A stretch of 64,000 nucleotides of DNA. Origin: Paraburkholderia elongata (lineage in GTDB: Bacteria; Pseudomonadota; Gammaproteobacteria; Burkholderiales; Burkholderiaceae). The DNA lies in contig NZ_WOEZ01000115.1 of assembly GCF_013177735.1 (NCBI RefSeq), forward strand, positions 1-64,000, in the 5' to 3' direction. The notes under the pieces were generated by a model. It was not told where the DNA came from. It did not search any database and was given only the letters and a program-made list of their open reading frames with translations. The position numbers and the translations under genes were made by a program. Below, piece after piece: positions 26,229 through 34,139 of the stretch. Positions within the stretch are counted from its first letter, which is position 1. Each line of letters starts with the position of its first letter.

Positions 26229-27338
26229 TCAACTGGATGAACTGGCCGTTGCAGGAGGTTGCGCTAGCCAATCTTCCCAACCCGCGCGACGGTTCTGCTC
26301 GGCAGCCAGACGGCGCTCTTCCGCGGATGCCCATTCGTTGTCCCAGCGCCGCAGGGCCGGCTTGATGATCAGACTGAACCACACCGGCGGCAACAGCGCC
26401 GCCATGAAGCAACCGAACACACTGGGCATGCGGATCGCCTCGCGGTGAGGCACCAACTCGTAGTAGGAGAGATAGGTGTTCAGGTGGTGGTCAGCGTGGT
26501 TGGTGATCTCGAAAGCGACCAACCGTGACAGCGGACCGAAGTGATTCCATACATGGCGCTTCTCGATCGGGCTGCCAGCCACGCGCACCTGCCCATAGTG
26601 CTGGAAGTAATTGAAGGTCTCGACCCAGAAGCGGGCAATCACCATGGCAACGAGCGCGAGCCCTACCGACGCCCAACCGCCGATCCAGTAGATCAGTGAC
26701 TGGAACAGCACCTGCGCCAGGATCGCGCGCCAGAGATGGTGGCGAATCGACCAGCGGGCGAAGCCGCGCTTTTCCAGCGCATCCGACTCGATACGTTGGG
26801 CCAGCAGTGTGGATTCAAGAACGGCTTTGGGTGCGAACGAATACAGGGTTTCGCCACGCGCTGCAGTGTCGCTGTCGTGAGCAGTGCCCACGTCACGGTG
26901 ATGACTCACAACATGCGCCTCCATCCGCGTCGGGTCGAGGAAGCATATCTGCGCATAGCGTCCGAACGTGCGGCCGATTCTGCCCCGTGCGTGGTAGAGC
27001 TCGTGAGAGGCTGGAACCATCGGCACCACCGAGAGCCATGCGCAACTCATTACGCCGCCGAACATCTGCCAGCCGGTCAGATCATGATGGGCGACAGACC
27101 AGGCCAGCATGAGGTACGTGGCCGGTCCCAGCAAGGTCGAAAGCCAGATCGGCACGAAGGCCCAACCCCGGCTTTTCATCTTGCGCGCCTTCAGGTCCAG
27201 CGGCAGCATGCTGTCAATGGCTGCCATCAACGGAAAGAAACCGAGGCCGACCCAGACATAGTCACCGCCCATGTAGAGTCCCAGCATGCTTAACGCTTGC
27301 GTCAGCGGCGCCAGATAATATTTGAGGTAATCCCACAT
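26229..27338 (-). CDS. XylM/CymAa-type membrane di-iron monooxygenase
   Basis: A 369-residue integral membrane hydroxylase. The eight-histidine signature is present: S-H-E-L-Y-H (residues 111-116), S-H-H-R-D-V-G-T (145-152), F-Q-H-Y-G (245-249) and N-H-A-D-H-H (280-285). The region around L-D-S-D-T-x-x-R-G-x-T-x-Y-S-F and the C-terminal R-R-W-D-N-E-W-A-S resembles XylM and CymAa more than AlkB. Such enzymes hydroxylate methyl groups and also epoxidise vinyl groups. The adjacent isomerase suggests epoxidation of an alkene as the main job. GGAGG precedes the ATG. It lies 47 bases after the aldehyde dehydrogenase gene and uses the reductase at 24605-25669. Confidence 0.9.
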   Translation of the reverse strand: MWDYLKYYLAPLTQALSMLGLYMGGDYVWVGLGFFPLMAAIDSMLPLDLKARKMKSRGWAFVPIWLSTLLGPATYLMLAWSVAHHDLTGWQMFGGVMSCAWLSVVPMVPASHELYHARGRIGRTFGRYAQICFLDPTRMEAHVVSHHRDVGTAHDSDTAARGETLYSFAPKAVLESTLLAQRIESDALEKRGFARWSIRHHLWRAILAQVLFQSLIYWIGGWASVGLALVAMVIARFWVETFNYFQHYGQVRVAGSPIEKRHVWNHFGPLSRLVAFEITNHADHHLNTYLSYYELVPHREAIRMPSVFGCFMAALLPPVWFSLIIKPALRRWDNEWASAEERRLAAEQNRRAGWEDWLAQPPATASSSS

Positions 27339-27385
27339 TTCACGTTCCTCCAGGAGCCCGCAGTGCGGGGCATTTGGGTTTCATT

Positions 27386-28870
27386 TCAGTCGTCGAGCAA
27401 CGCGCAGACCGTCTTTGTCTCGGTGTAGGCCAACAGCCCTTCCTCGGACACCTCGCGCCCCCAGCCGGACTGCTTGAACCCGCCGAAGGGCAGTGCTGCG
27501 TCGATGATTCCGTGGCAGTTGATCCAGACCGAACCGGCCTCCAGCCTGTGCGCCAGTCGGTGGGCCTTCTTGATGTCACGTGTCCAGATGTTGGCGGCCA
27601 GCCCGTAGGGGGTGTCGTTGGCCATTCGGGTAACGTCCTCGACGTCTTTGAACCGCATCACGCTGACCACCGGTCCGAAAATCTCCTCCTGGGCGATCTT
27701 CATCGACGGGTCGGCATTGGCAAACACGGTTGGCTCCATGAAGTAACCCTTGTCTCCCGTCTTCTTGCCGCCACAGACCAGCGTCGCGCCCTGCTCCAGC
27801 CCTGAGGCGACGTAGCCTAGTACGCGTTCCTGCTGCTTGCCGGAGACGAGCGGTCCCATCATGGTTTCCGGGTTCTGGCCATTGCCCACCTTGAACTGGG
27901 AAGCCGCCGCCGCCACCGCCTCAACCACCTGGTCGTATACGCTGTCCTGCACGAACAGCCGGCTGGCGGCAAAGCAGATCTGGCCGGAGTTGAAGAACAC
28001 GGCAAGCGCCGCGCCGAGGCCGACCTGGTCGAGGTCCGCATCGGCAAAAACGATGCTGGGCGACTTGCCGCCGAGTTCCAGCGAAACCCGCTTCATGTTG
28101 CCAAGCGAATACTCGACGATCTGTTTGCCCACTGCGGTCGAGCCGGTGAACGTGATCTTGTTGACGGCGGGGTGCTGGGCCAGCGCAGCGCCGGCTTCGT
28201 GGCCATAACCATTGACGATGTTCAGGACACCTTCTGGCAGACCTGCTTCGAGGCAGAGCTCGGCAAGCCGCAACGTGCTCAGCGGAGTGAGCTCCGTGGG
28301 CTTCAGCACCATCGTGCATCCGGCCGCCAACGCCGACGCGATCTTCCATGCCCCAAGCGCGAGCGGATAATTCCATGGCGTGATGGCGCCCACCACGCCC
28401 ACTGGCTCGCGGCGCGTATAGGCGTGGTACTCCTTGCCGTCGAAAGAGACGGGTAAAGTCTTGCCGCCGATCTTGCTGCACCAGCCTCCCATGTAGCGGA
28501 ACACCTCGACCGTGGACGGTAGATCCAGGACTTTGGCAAAGGTGATGGCCTTGCCGGTGTCGACCGACTCCAGGTAGGCCAGTTCTTCTGCGTGCTCCTC
28601 GATCTTGCGGGCAATGTTTTCGAGCAGGCGACCCCGATCGATTGGGCGCATCTTGCGCCAGACATCGCTCTCGAAGGAGGCCCGAGCCGCCTTCACCGCG
28701 CGGTCAATGTCTTGCGCTGCGCTACGCGGCACAGCGGCGATCAGGTCCTGGGTCGCGGGATTCTCCACCTCGATGGTCTGGCCCGAAGCGGCGTCCAGCC
28801 ATTGACCGCCAATGAGATTCTTGTTTTGCACCGCCTTGATTCGGGTTCCGAACTGTACGGAAGTGTCCAT
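27386..28870 (-). CDS. Aldehyde dehydrogenase (BetB/CymC type)
   Basis: A 494-residue NAD(P)-dependent aldehyde dehydrogenase. It has the catalytic Cys in S-G-Q-I-C-F-A, the base in L-E-L-G-G-K-S, and the glycine motif F-T-G-S-T-A-V-G-K. The chosen ATG (M-D-T-S-V-Q-F) follows AGGAG by eight bases; the longer frame has 21 unlikely residues upstream. It lies between the SDR and the oxygenase genes, so it should oxidise the aldehyde produced by the isomerase, or by alcohol oxidation, to the acid that the ligase activates. Confidence 0.9.
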   Translation of the reverse strand: MDTSVQFGTRIKAVQNKNLIGGQWLDAASGQTIEVENPATQDLIAAVPRSAAQDIDRAVKAARASFESDVWRKMRPIDRGRLLENIARKIEEHAEELAYLESVDTGKAITFAKVLDLPSTVEVFRYMGGWCSKIGGKTLPVSFDGKEYHAYTRREPVGVVGAITPWNYPLALGAWKIASALAAGCTMVLKPTELTPLSTLRLAELCLEAGLPEGVLNIVNGYGHEAGAALAQHPAVNKITFTGSTAVGKQIVEYSLGNMKRVSLELGGKSPSIVFADADLDQVGLGAALAVFFNSGQICFAASRLFVQDSVYDQVVEAVAAAASQFKVGNGQNPETMMGPLVSGKQQERVLGYVASGLEQGATLVCGGKKTGDKGYFMEPTVFANADPSMKIAQEEIFGPVVSVMRFKDVEDVTRMANDTPYGLAANIWTRDIKKAHRLAHRLEAGSVWINCHGIIDAALPFGGFKQSGWGREVSEEGLLAYTETKTVCALLDD

Positions 28871-28970
28871 CTGACTGTCTCCTGAATTCGATACGTGACT
28901 ACGGCACATGGGAGCGCGAGCGTTGCGATTCAAATGAAGTTGTCGGCCCGCTGCAGCTGGCCGACGCCCT

Positions 28971-29726
28971 CTACAGGCTCATGAAGATGCCGCCGTCGAC
29001 TACGATGTTCTGGCCATTGACGGTCGATGACTCATCGCCTGCGAGCCACAAGGCGGCGCCGGCAATGTCCTGCGGCGTCTGCGCGCGCTCGATGGTTCGC
29101 ATCTGGGACGCCACCGCCTCGAACTGTTCGTGCTGCGCTGCGTTGGCCACCGCGTTGGGCGAGTGGATATAACCGGGGGAAATCGCGTTGACCGTGATGC
29201 CAGCCTTCGCGGCGGCGAACTCGCGAGCCATCGCTCGCGTCATCGCGGCCAACGCGCCTTTGCTCGCCACGTAGTGCAGCATGAACGGGATGCCGACATG
29301 CGCAATCACAGAAGCGATGTTGATGATCTTGCCGCCGCCGTTCGCACGCATATTCGGCGACACCGCACTTGCACACAGCCACGGCCCCATGACGTTGACC
29401 GCCAGGATTTTTTGCCAGTCAGCAACGGCGAGTGCTTCCATGGGCGTGTAGTTGAGCCCGGTGAAAATGCCGGCGTTATTGACCAGAATATCCACTCGCC
29501 CGAATCGATTGATCGCCGCCACGGCCATCGCGTGGGTGCTCTGAGGGTCGGAAACGTCCGTCGTGATGCCCAAGGCATTTTGGCCTATCTCGGCGGCGGC
29601 CTCGGCGGCTCCCCGGACGTCGGCCACGACAACGCTGGCCCCCTCCCGGGCGTAGCTCTCGGCAATCGCGCGACCGATGCCTGTCGACGCGCCGGTGATG
29701 ACCGCGACCTTGTCTTTGAGTCTCAT
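28971..29726 (-). CDS. Short-chain alcohol dehydrogenase (SDR)
   Basis: A 251-residue classical SDR with T-G-A-S-T-G-I-G (residues 11-18), N-N-A-G and the catalytic Ser and Y-V-A-S-K. In the p-cymene operon the SDR CymB oxidises the alcohol made by the oxygenase, and the same position first in this operon fits an alcohol dehydrogenase here. If the epoxide-isomerase route is dominant, its alcohol substrate may come from side hydroxylation. AGGAG lies before the ATG. It is the first gene of the oxygenase operon, 100 bases before the aldehyde dehydrogenase gene. Confidence 0.85.
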   Translation of the reverse strand: MRLKDKVAVITGASTGIGRAIAESYAREGASVVVADVRGAAEAAAEIGQNALGITTDVSDPQSTHAMAVAAINRFGRVDILVNNAGIFTGLNYTPMEALAVADWQKILAVNVMGPWLCASAVSPNMRANGGGKIINIASVIAHVGIPFMLHYVASKGALAAMTRAMAREFAAAKAGITVNAISPGYIHSPNAVANAAQHEQFEAVASQMRTIERAQTPQDIAGAALWLAGDESSTVNGQNIVVDGGIFMSL

Positions 29727-30038
29727 GGTTGGCTCCTTGGTTTATCGCCCCGCCATGCTGCGATGCAGCGACGGTGGTGGACTGGTGCGAGTCCCCGATG
29801 CCGATGAATCGGCGCACGGATTCCTCATTGGCGAACTGTTGTAATTAGAATGGCGAGGAGGATTGATAACCCCATCCGAAAGATTGGGGTCCGACTAGGA
29901 CAAACCCGAGGCATCAAGACACCCGAGCAAGCTCACAATCGGAGAAACCGCCAGAAGAGGCGAGACCTTGACTACCATAAACATGAATATGGTATATGTC
30001 ACTTACAATGCACAAGTGAACTTAGTTCGGGCGTATCA
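29727..30038. promoter_or_regulatory. Divergent control region between oxygenase operon and LAL regulator
   Basis: These 312 bases separate the oxygenase operon (minus) from the LuxR-type gene (plus). Two inverted repeats lie just before the regulator: ACCATA (29974-29979)/TATGGT (29988-29993) with an 8-base spacer, and TCACTT (29999-30004)/AAGTGA (30014-30019) with a 9-base spacer. They may be sites for the LAL regulator or for another factor. I see no strong sigma-70 promoter for the oxygenase operon, which suits activator control. Confidence 0.5.
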
Positions 30039-32924
30039 ATGAAAGCGATCTCGCCGCCGGTGCCTCGAGTCACCGTAAGTGGACATGACGACCCACGGGG
30101 GTCAGAACCGTCGGATGACGTGGCGGATCAGCACTTTGGGGCAATCCTCGCTGAACATTCTGCGGGTCGCATGAAGCGGGATGAGTGGTCCAGGGGACGT
30201 CTGGCACCTCCGGGTTTCGGCTTCGAGTGCGTGCCGACGCGCGCCTTGTCGCAGCTGCAGGCGGACGCTCTGCCCAAGTTGACGGCCGTGTGCGCGCCGC
30301 CTGGATACGGCAAGACGGTGCTGCTCAGCCGGGTCCATGAGCACTTGCGGTCGCGCGGCGAGCACTGTCTGTGGCTGTCGCTCGACGACCGCGACCGCGA
30401 CTTGCTTTCGTTGCTAGCTTTACTGCGTGATGCACTGGCGCAATGCGCAGATGCCCCCGCCGATGAGACCGAAGTTGAGGTGCTGCCGTTCGCCGATCCC
30501 GGCGAAATGATGGATAGGGTCGTCGGGCAACTCCGCCGGCTGCCGGGCAGGACTGTAGTCTTCATCGATAACCTGGGCTTGTGCGAGGACTTGCGGCTTT
30601 CTGCGCTGCTGGAGCGCCTGGTGTTCGACAGCGGCCCCGAGTTGCGTCTGATCATCTCCAGCAACCGCACACTGCCGATCGACATCGTGCGGGTCAAACT
30701 GGAACTGGGCGCGCTTGAACTGCGCGCAGAGCATCTCTGCTTCGATTGCGTCGCGACCCGACGGTTGCTCCAACTGGCGGGCTTTTCTTCGCTCGACGCG
30801 ACTATGCTCGACCACATTCAGACGCAAACTGAGGGTTGGCCCGCAGCCGTGCGTCTGCTGCAGGTACTGATGTCTGCCGAGCGCGGCGTCGATGCAGGCC
30901 CTGTTCAAGGCGTCATTCCTGCAGCGGTGCTGGAGCACTTCGGTGGCGACCAGACGGATATTGCGCGCGTTCTCACGAACCGCGTGTTGGCCGGAATCGA
31001 GCCCGCGCGTGTCCGGTTTCTCATGGAGATAGCGCTGGTGCGGGAATTCAGCGCGGAGTTGGCGCAGTACATGACCGGATCTGTTCAGGCCCAGGTATGG
31101 CTGGAGGACCTGGTGCTTCGCAACATGCTGATATTCCCAGTGGATCGCAATCGCCGCTGGTTCCGCTTTCATACGCTGTTGCGGGAATATCTGCTGAACG
31201 AGGGGCAGGAGCGCCTCGACAACGGTCGCCGCAGGGAGGTATTGCAGCGGGTGGCGAAATGGCATGCCAGCCGTGGCGATTACGTCGCTGCCATCGGGTG
31301 CGCACTCGATGCACCCGACGTCGAACTGGCGCAGGACCTGATCGGCCGGGTCGCACGGCAGGTGGCCGGGGACCGTGGGCAGATGACGCTTTTCGTCCAG
31401 TGGGTTGACCGTTTGCTCCTCGCCGGTGGCCGTGTGCCGGCGGAAGCCCAGGGCTGGTATGTATGGGCCTTGTGCCACACGATGCAGTACGAACGTGCGC
31501 GGCTTGCATTGGACGTGTTCGACCGTCGTTTGCAGCAGGGCACGGTGCCTGACACGGATGCAAGCCAGGTGAGTGCGGATCTCCCGTTCCTCCGGATGGT
31601 CTTGGGCGTATACCTGGACACGCTGGACGTTGCCCATGCCGAAGCGCTGGCCTGGCTTGCCAGCGACCATCCGAACGACCCGTTGCACACCGGCACGGTT
31701 ACAGCGATCGCAGCCATGGCAGAGATCGATTGCGGAGATCTGGCTGATGCGCAGCAGCACCTGGATCGTGCCGAAGGCGCCATATTGCGTTCGCAAAGCG
31801 CCTTTGCACAAGCCTGGGTGGAGATCCTGCGGGCGATGGCCGAACTGGCTCGCGCGCGGCCCGACGTGGCAGACCGACTGTTGATCGAAGCGCGTGCGAA
31901 TGTGGCTGCCCAAATCGGGGAGGATGCTGGCGTCGTCGCGGCGATCGACTTCGTGCACGCGCGTGCCCTGGTGGACTCGGGGCGACTTTCGGAAGCCCTC
32001 CTGCCAGCCCGTCGTGGGCTGGCCCGTGCGCATCACCACGGCGTGGTCATGTCCGCCGAATCGGGCCTTGGCGCGTGCGTCGCCTTGTTGCCTGACCAGC
32101 CCGAGGATGCGTTGTCGGAGTCGGCGCTTGATCGAATCGCCCGCAGCTATCCGCCCAGAGTGCTGAGGCTGCTGTCGGCCCAGCGCGTACGCCGGCAATT
32201 GCGGTTGGGAAATACCCAGGAGGCGGTGAACCTGGCGGAACGATGCAATCTGCTAACCCCGCGATCACGCCACGCCATCGATCCGCCCATGCGTGCACGC
32301 GGCGATTGGCTGCTGGCCGGTATTGAACTGTTGATCGGGAGAGGCATGTGCGAGCAAGCCTTGAACGAGATCAACGCGGCTATGAAGGTTGCTCAGGCTC
32401 AAGGGCGCCAGCACGATCGCGTCGAGCTCCTGCTGGCCGCCATGGACGCGCACGTCAGGCTGGGCGATTCGACGAAGGCCTTGCGGGTCCTGTCGATGGC
32501 GATCTCATTGGCCTGCCCGGGGCAACTGGTTTATCCCTTCATGGTGTGCGGTAACGCGCTAGGCAAAGTGCTGGACAGCGCCGGGCCGCGCGATTTCGGC
32601 TTCGTTCATCCGAATGAAGTCAGGTTTCTCGAGCGGCTTCGGGCACTGGTCGAGCTGCCGGATATGGCCGTCCCCGGCGACGCAGCCGCGACGCCGGTCG
32701 GGACCGAGCAGAAGAGCGCGTTGCCGGCGCTGACGGTACGGGAAACGCAGTTGCTGCACCTCATCAATGAAGGTCTCAGCAATCAGCAACTAGCCGACCG
32801 GTTGTCCCTGACAGTACCCACCGTGAAGTGGCACCTGAATAACCTCTACACGAAGATAGGCGTGCGCAGCCGATCGGCTGCACTGGCCAAGGCTCGCGCC
32901 TACGGCCTGTTGGTCCAGCCCTGA
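30039..32924 (+). CDS. Large ATP-binding LuxR-type regulator (LAL, MalT/AlkS-like)
   Basis: A 961-residue regulator. The N-terminal Walker A motif A-P-P-G-Y-G-K-T-V-L is at residues ~87-96, followed by an STAND-type NTPase and a long helical-repeat middle. The LuxR helix-turn-helix is at the end (L-T-V-R-E-T-Q-L-L to A-Y-G-L-L, residues ~895-957). The layout matches MalT and AlkS; AlkS activates alkane-oxidation genes. It probably senses the substrate or a product and activates the divergent oxygenase operon. I choose the ATG at M-K-A-I-S; the open frame runs 63 codons upstream, where it would cover both inverted repeats. A start at 30171 is also possible. Confidence 0.85.
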   Translation: MKAISPPVPRVTVSGHDDPRGSEPSDDVADQHFGAILAEHSAGRMKRDEWSRGRLAPPGFGFECVPTRALSQLQADALPKLTAVCAPPGYGKTVLLSRVHEHLRSRGEHCLWLSLDDRDRDLLSLLALLRDALAQCADAPADETEVEVLPFADPGEMMDRVVGQLRRLPGRTVVFIDNLGLCEDLRLSALLERLVFDSGPELRLIISSNRTLPIDIVRVKLELGALELRAEHLCFDCVATRRLLQLAGFSSLDATMLDHIQTQTEGWPAAVRLLQVLMSAERGVDAGPVQGVIPAAVLEHFGGDQTDIARVLTNRVLAGIEPARVRFLMEIALVREFSAELAQYMTGSVQAQVWLEDLVLRNMLIFPVDRNRRWFRFHTLLREYLLNEGQERLDNGRRREVLQRVAKWHASRGDYVAAIGCALDAPDVELAQDLIGRVARQVAGDRGQMTLFVQWVDRLLLAGGRVPAEAQGWYVWALCHTMQYERARLALDVFDRRLQQGTVPDTDASQVSADLPFLRMVLGVYLDTLDVAHAEALAWLASDHPNDPLHTGTVTAIAAMAEIDCGDLADAQQHLDRAEGAILRSQSAFAQAWVEILRAMAELARARPDVADRLLIEARANVAAQIGEDAGVVAAIDFVHARALVDSGRLSEALLPARRGLARAHHHGVVMSAESGLGACVALLPDQPEDALSESALDRIARSYPPRVLRLLSAQRVRRQLRLGNTQEAVNLAERCNLLTPRSRHAIDPPMRARGDWLLAGIELLIGRGMCEQALNEINAAMKVAQAQGRQHDRVELLLAAMDAHVRLGDSTKALRVLSMAISLACPGQLVYPFMVCGNALGKVLDSAGPRDFGFVHPNEVRFLERLRALVELPDMAVPGDAAATPVGTEQKSALPALTVRETQLLHLINEGLSNQQLADRLSLTVPTVKWHLNNLYTKIGVRSRSAALAKARAYGLLVQP

Positions 32925-32952
32925 TCCAACCGAAATGTTTGCTGACGATTCT

Positions 32953-32980
32953 TTGACTTTATAGTACACTAGTGTAATAT
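32953..32980 (+). promoter_or_regulatory. Sigma-70 promoter with 12-bp palindromic operator
   Basis: TTGACT (32953-32958) and TAATAT (32975-32980) stand 16 bases apart. The perfect palindrome TACACTAGTGTA (32965-32976) fills the spacer and touches the -10 box, so a bound repressor would block RNA polymerase. It lies about 120 bases before the SDR gene at 33102. The same core (TAGTGTA) is found before three other units. Confidence 0.7.
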
Positions 32981-33101
32981 ATGCTACGGAACGTAATCAA
33001 ATGGCTGATTTAGAGCACGACGGCACGAACTTCCCCGGCGAATGACCGGCGGGTGCAGTCGGCAAGTGGGAAGCGGGAAGTTATCGACATCGGGAGCGCG
33101 A

Positions 33102-34016
33102 ATGAGCAAGTTGCTGGCAGGAAAAGTCGCATTGATCACCGGCGGAGGCCGTGGCGTCGGCCGGGGCATCGCACTGGCGCTGGCTGCCGCGGGGGCCAGC
33201 GTGGTGGTCAATGATCTTGGCGCGGGACTCGATGGCAGCCCGGAGGCGGAACGCCCGGCGCTGGACGTGATCCCGGCCATCGAAGCGCTCGGCGGCCGAG
33301 CCGTCGCCGACGGTGGCTCGGTCGCCGATTGGGCGGCCGCGCAAGCCATGGTCCGTGCGGCCGTCGATGCCTTCGGCCGGATCGACATCGTGGTCAACAA
33401 TGCCGGCATCCTGCGGGATGCGATTTTTCATCGCATGACCGAGCAGGAATTCGACGATGTGGTCTCCGTTCACCTTAAAGGCTGCTTCAACGTGAGCCGT
33501 GCTGCTGCCCCGTACTTCAAGGAACAGGGCGGAGGCAGCTTCGTGCACATGACCTCGACCTCGGGCCTGATCGGCAACGTCGGCCAGGCCAACTACAGTG
33601 CGGCCAAGCTCGGCATTGCAGCGCTCTCGAAATCGATCGCCATCGACATGCAGAAGTTTGGTGTCCGTTCGAATGCGGTCGCGCCATTTGCCTGGACGCG
33701 CATGGTCGACTCCATTCCCAACGAGACGGCCGAACAGAAGCGACGTGTTGATTCTCTGAAAAAATTATTGCCGGAACGGGTGGCGCCCTTTGTCGTCGCC
33801 TTGTGCGCCGATGCAGCGTCTGATGTCACGGGGCAGGTTTTCGGCGTACGCAACAACGAAATCCACCTGTTCAGCCAGCCACGGCCGATCCGCAATGCAC
33901 ACCGCGGAGAGGGCTGGACGCCTGAAAGCGTGATCGATACCGCGTTGCCGATGCTGCGCCCGGCTTTCTACGCGCTGGACCGATCCGGAGATATATTCAC
34001 GTGGGATCCGGTTTGA
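33102..34016 (+). CDS. Short-chain dehydrogenase, MFE-2 (HSD17B4) type
   Basis: A 304-residue SDR close to the dehydrogenase domain of peroxisomal multifunctional enzyme 2. It has T-G-G-G-R-G-V-G, N-N-A-G-I-L-R-D, catalytic S-T-S and Y-S-A-A-K, and an extended C-terminus ending D-I-F-T-W-D-P-V. Relatives oxidise 3-hydroxyacyl-CoA of branched or ring-derived acyl chains and occur widely in steroid clusters. The start has GGGAG upstream. It is followed by 123 bases with another operator before the next operon, so it may be its own unit. Confidence 0.85.
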   Translation: MSKLLAGKVALITGGGRGVGRGIALALAAAGASVVVNDLGAGLDGSPEAERPALDVIPAIEALGGRAVADGGSVADWAAAQAMVRAAVDAFGRIDIVVNNAGILRDAIFHRMTEQEFDDVVSVHLKGCFNVSRAAAPYFKEQGGGSFVHMTSTSGLIGNVGQANYSAAKLGIAALSKSIAIDMQKFGVRSNAVAPFAWTRMVDSIPNETAEQKRRVDSLKKLLPERVAPFVVALCADAASDVTGQVFGVRNNEIHLFSQPRPIRNAHRGEGWTPESVIDTALPMLRPAFYALDRSGDIFTWDPV

Positions 34017-34069
34017 ACTATTCAGGGCGCACGTCTGGCATCGTTCATTCCAGACACCCGGTTTTTTGC

Positions 34070-34099
34070 TTGTCTCATTTAGTTCGCTAGTGTACTGTA
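34070..34099 (+). promoter_or_regulatory. Promoter/operator before HMGS-like/thiolase operon
   Basis: TTGTCT (34070-34075) and TACTGT (34093-34098) are 17 bases apart, and the operator-like sequence ttcgctagtgtactgta (34083-34099) overlaps the -10. It matches the sites at 51454 (one mismatch pattern TWCGCTAGTGTAYTGTA) and 32965. The ribosome site AGGAAAAGG and the ATG follow 40 bases later. Confidence 0.65.
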
Positions 34100-34139
34100 T
34101 GCATCATCACATCATGACGCGATCGAGCACAGGAAAAGG

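Noticed and set aside
26229..27338. AlkB alkane hydroxylase as the name of the membrane oxygenase
   Set aside because: The histidine boxes are shared, but the length (369 residues), the D-S-D-T/R-G-x-T-x-Y-S-F region and the C-terminus fit XylM/CymAa better, and the partner is a XylA-type reductase, not rubredoxin.
30420..32198. 592-codon open frame on the minus strand inside the LAL regulator gene
   Set aside because: The translation is rich in His, Arg and Gln with no domain; the plus-strand regulator is full length with Walker and HTH motifs.
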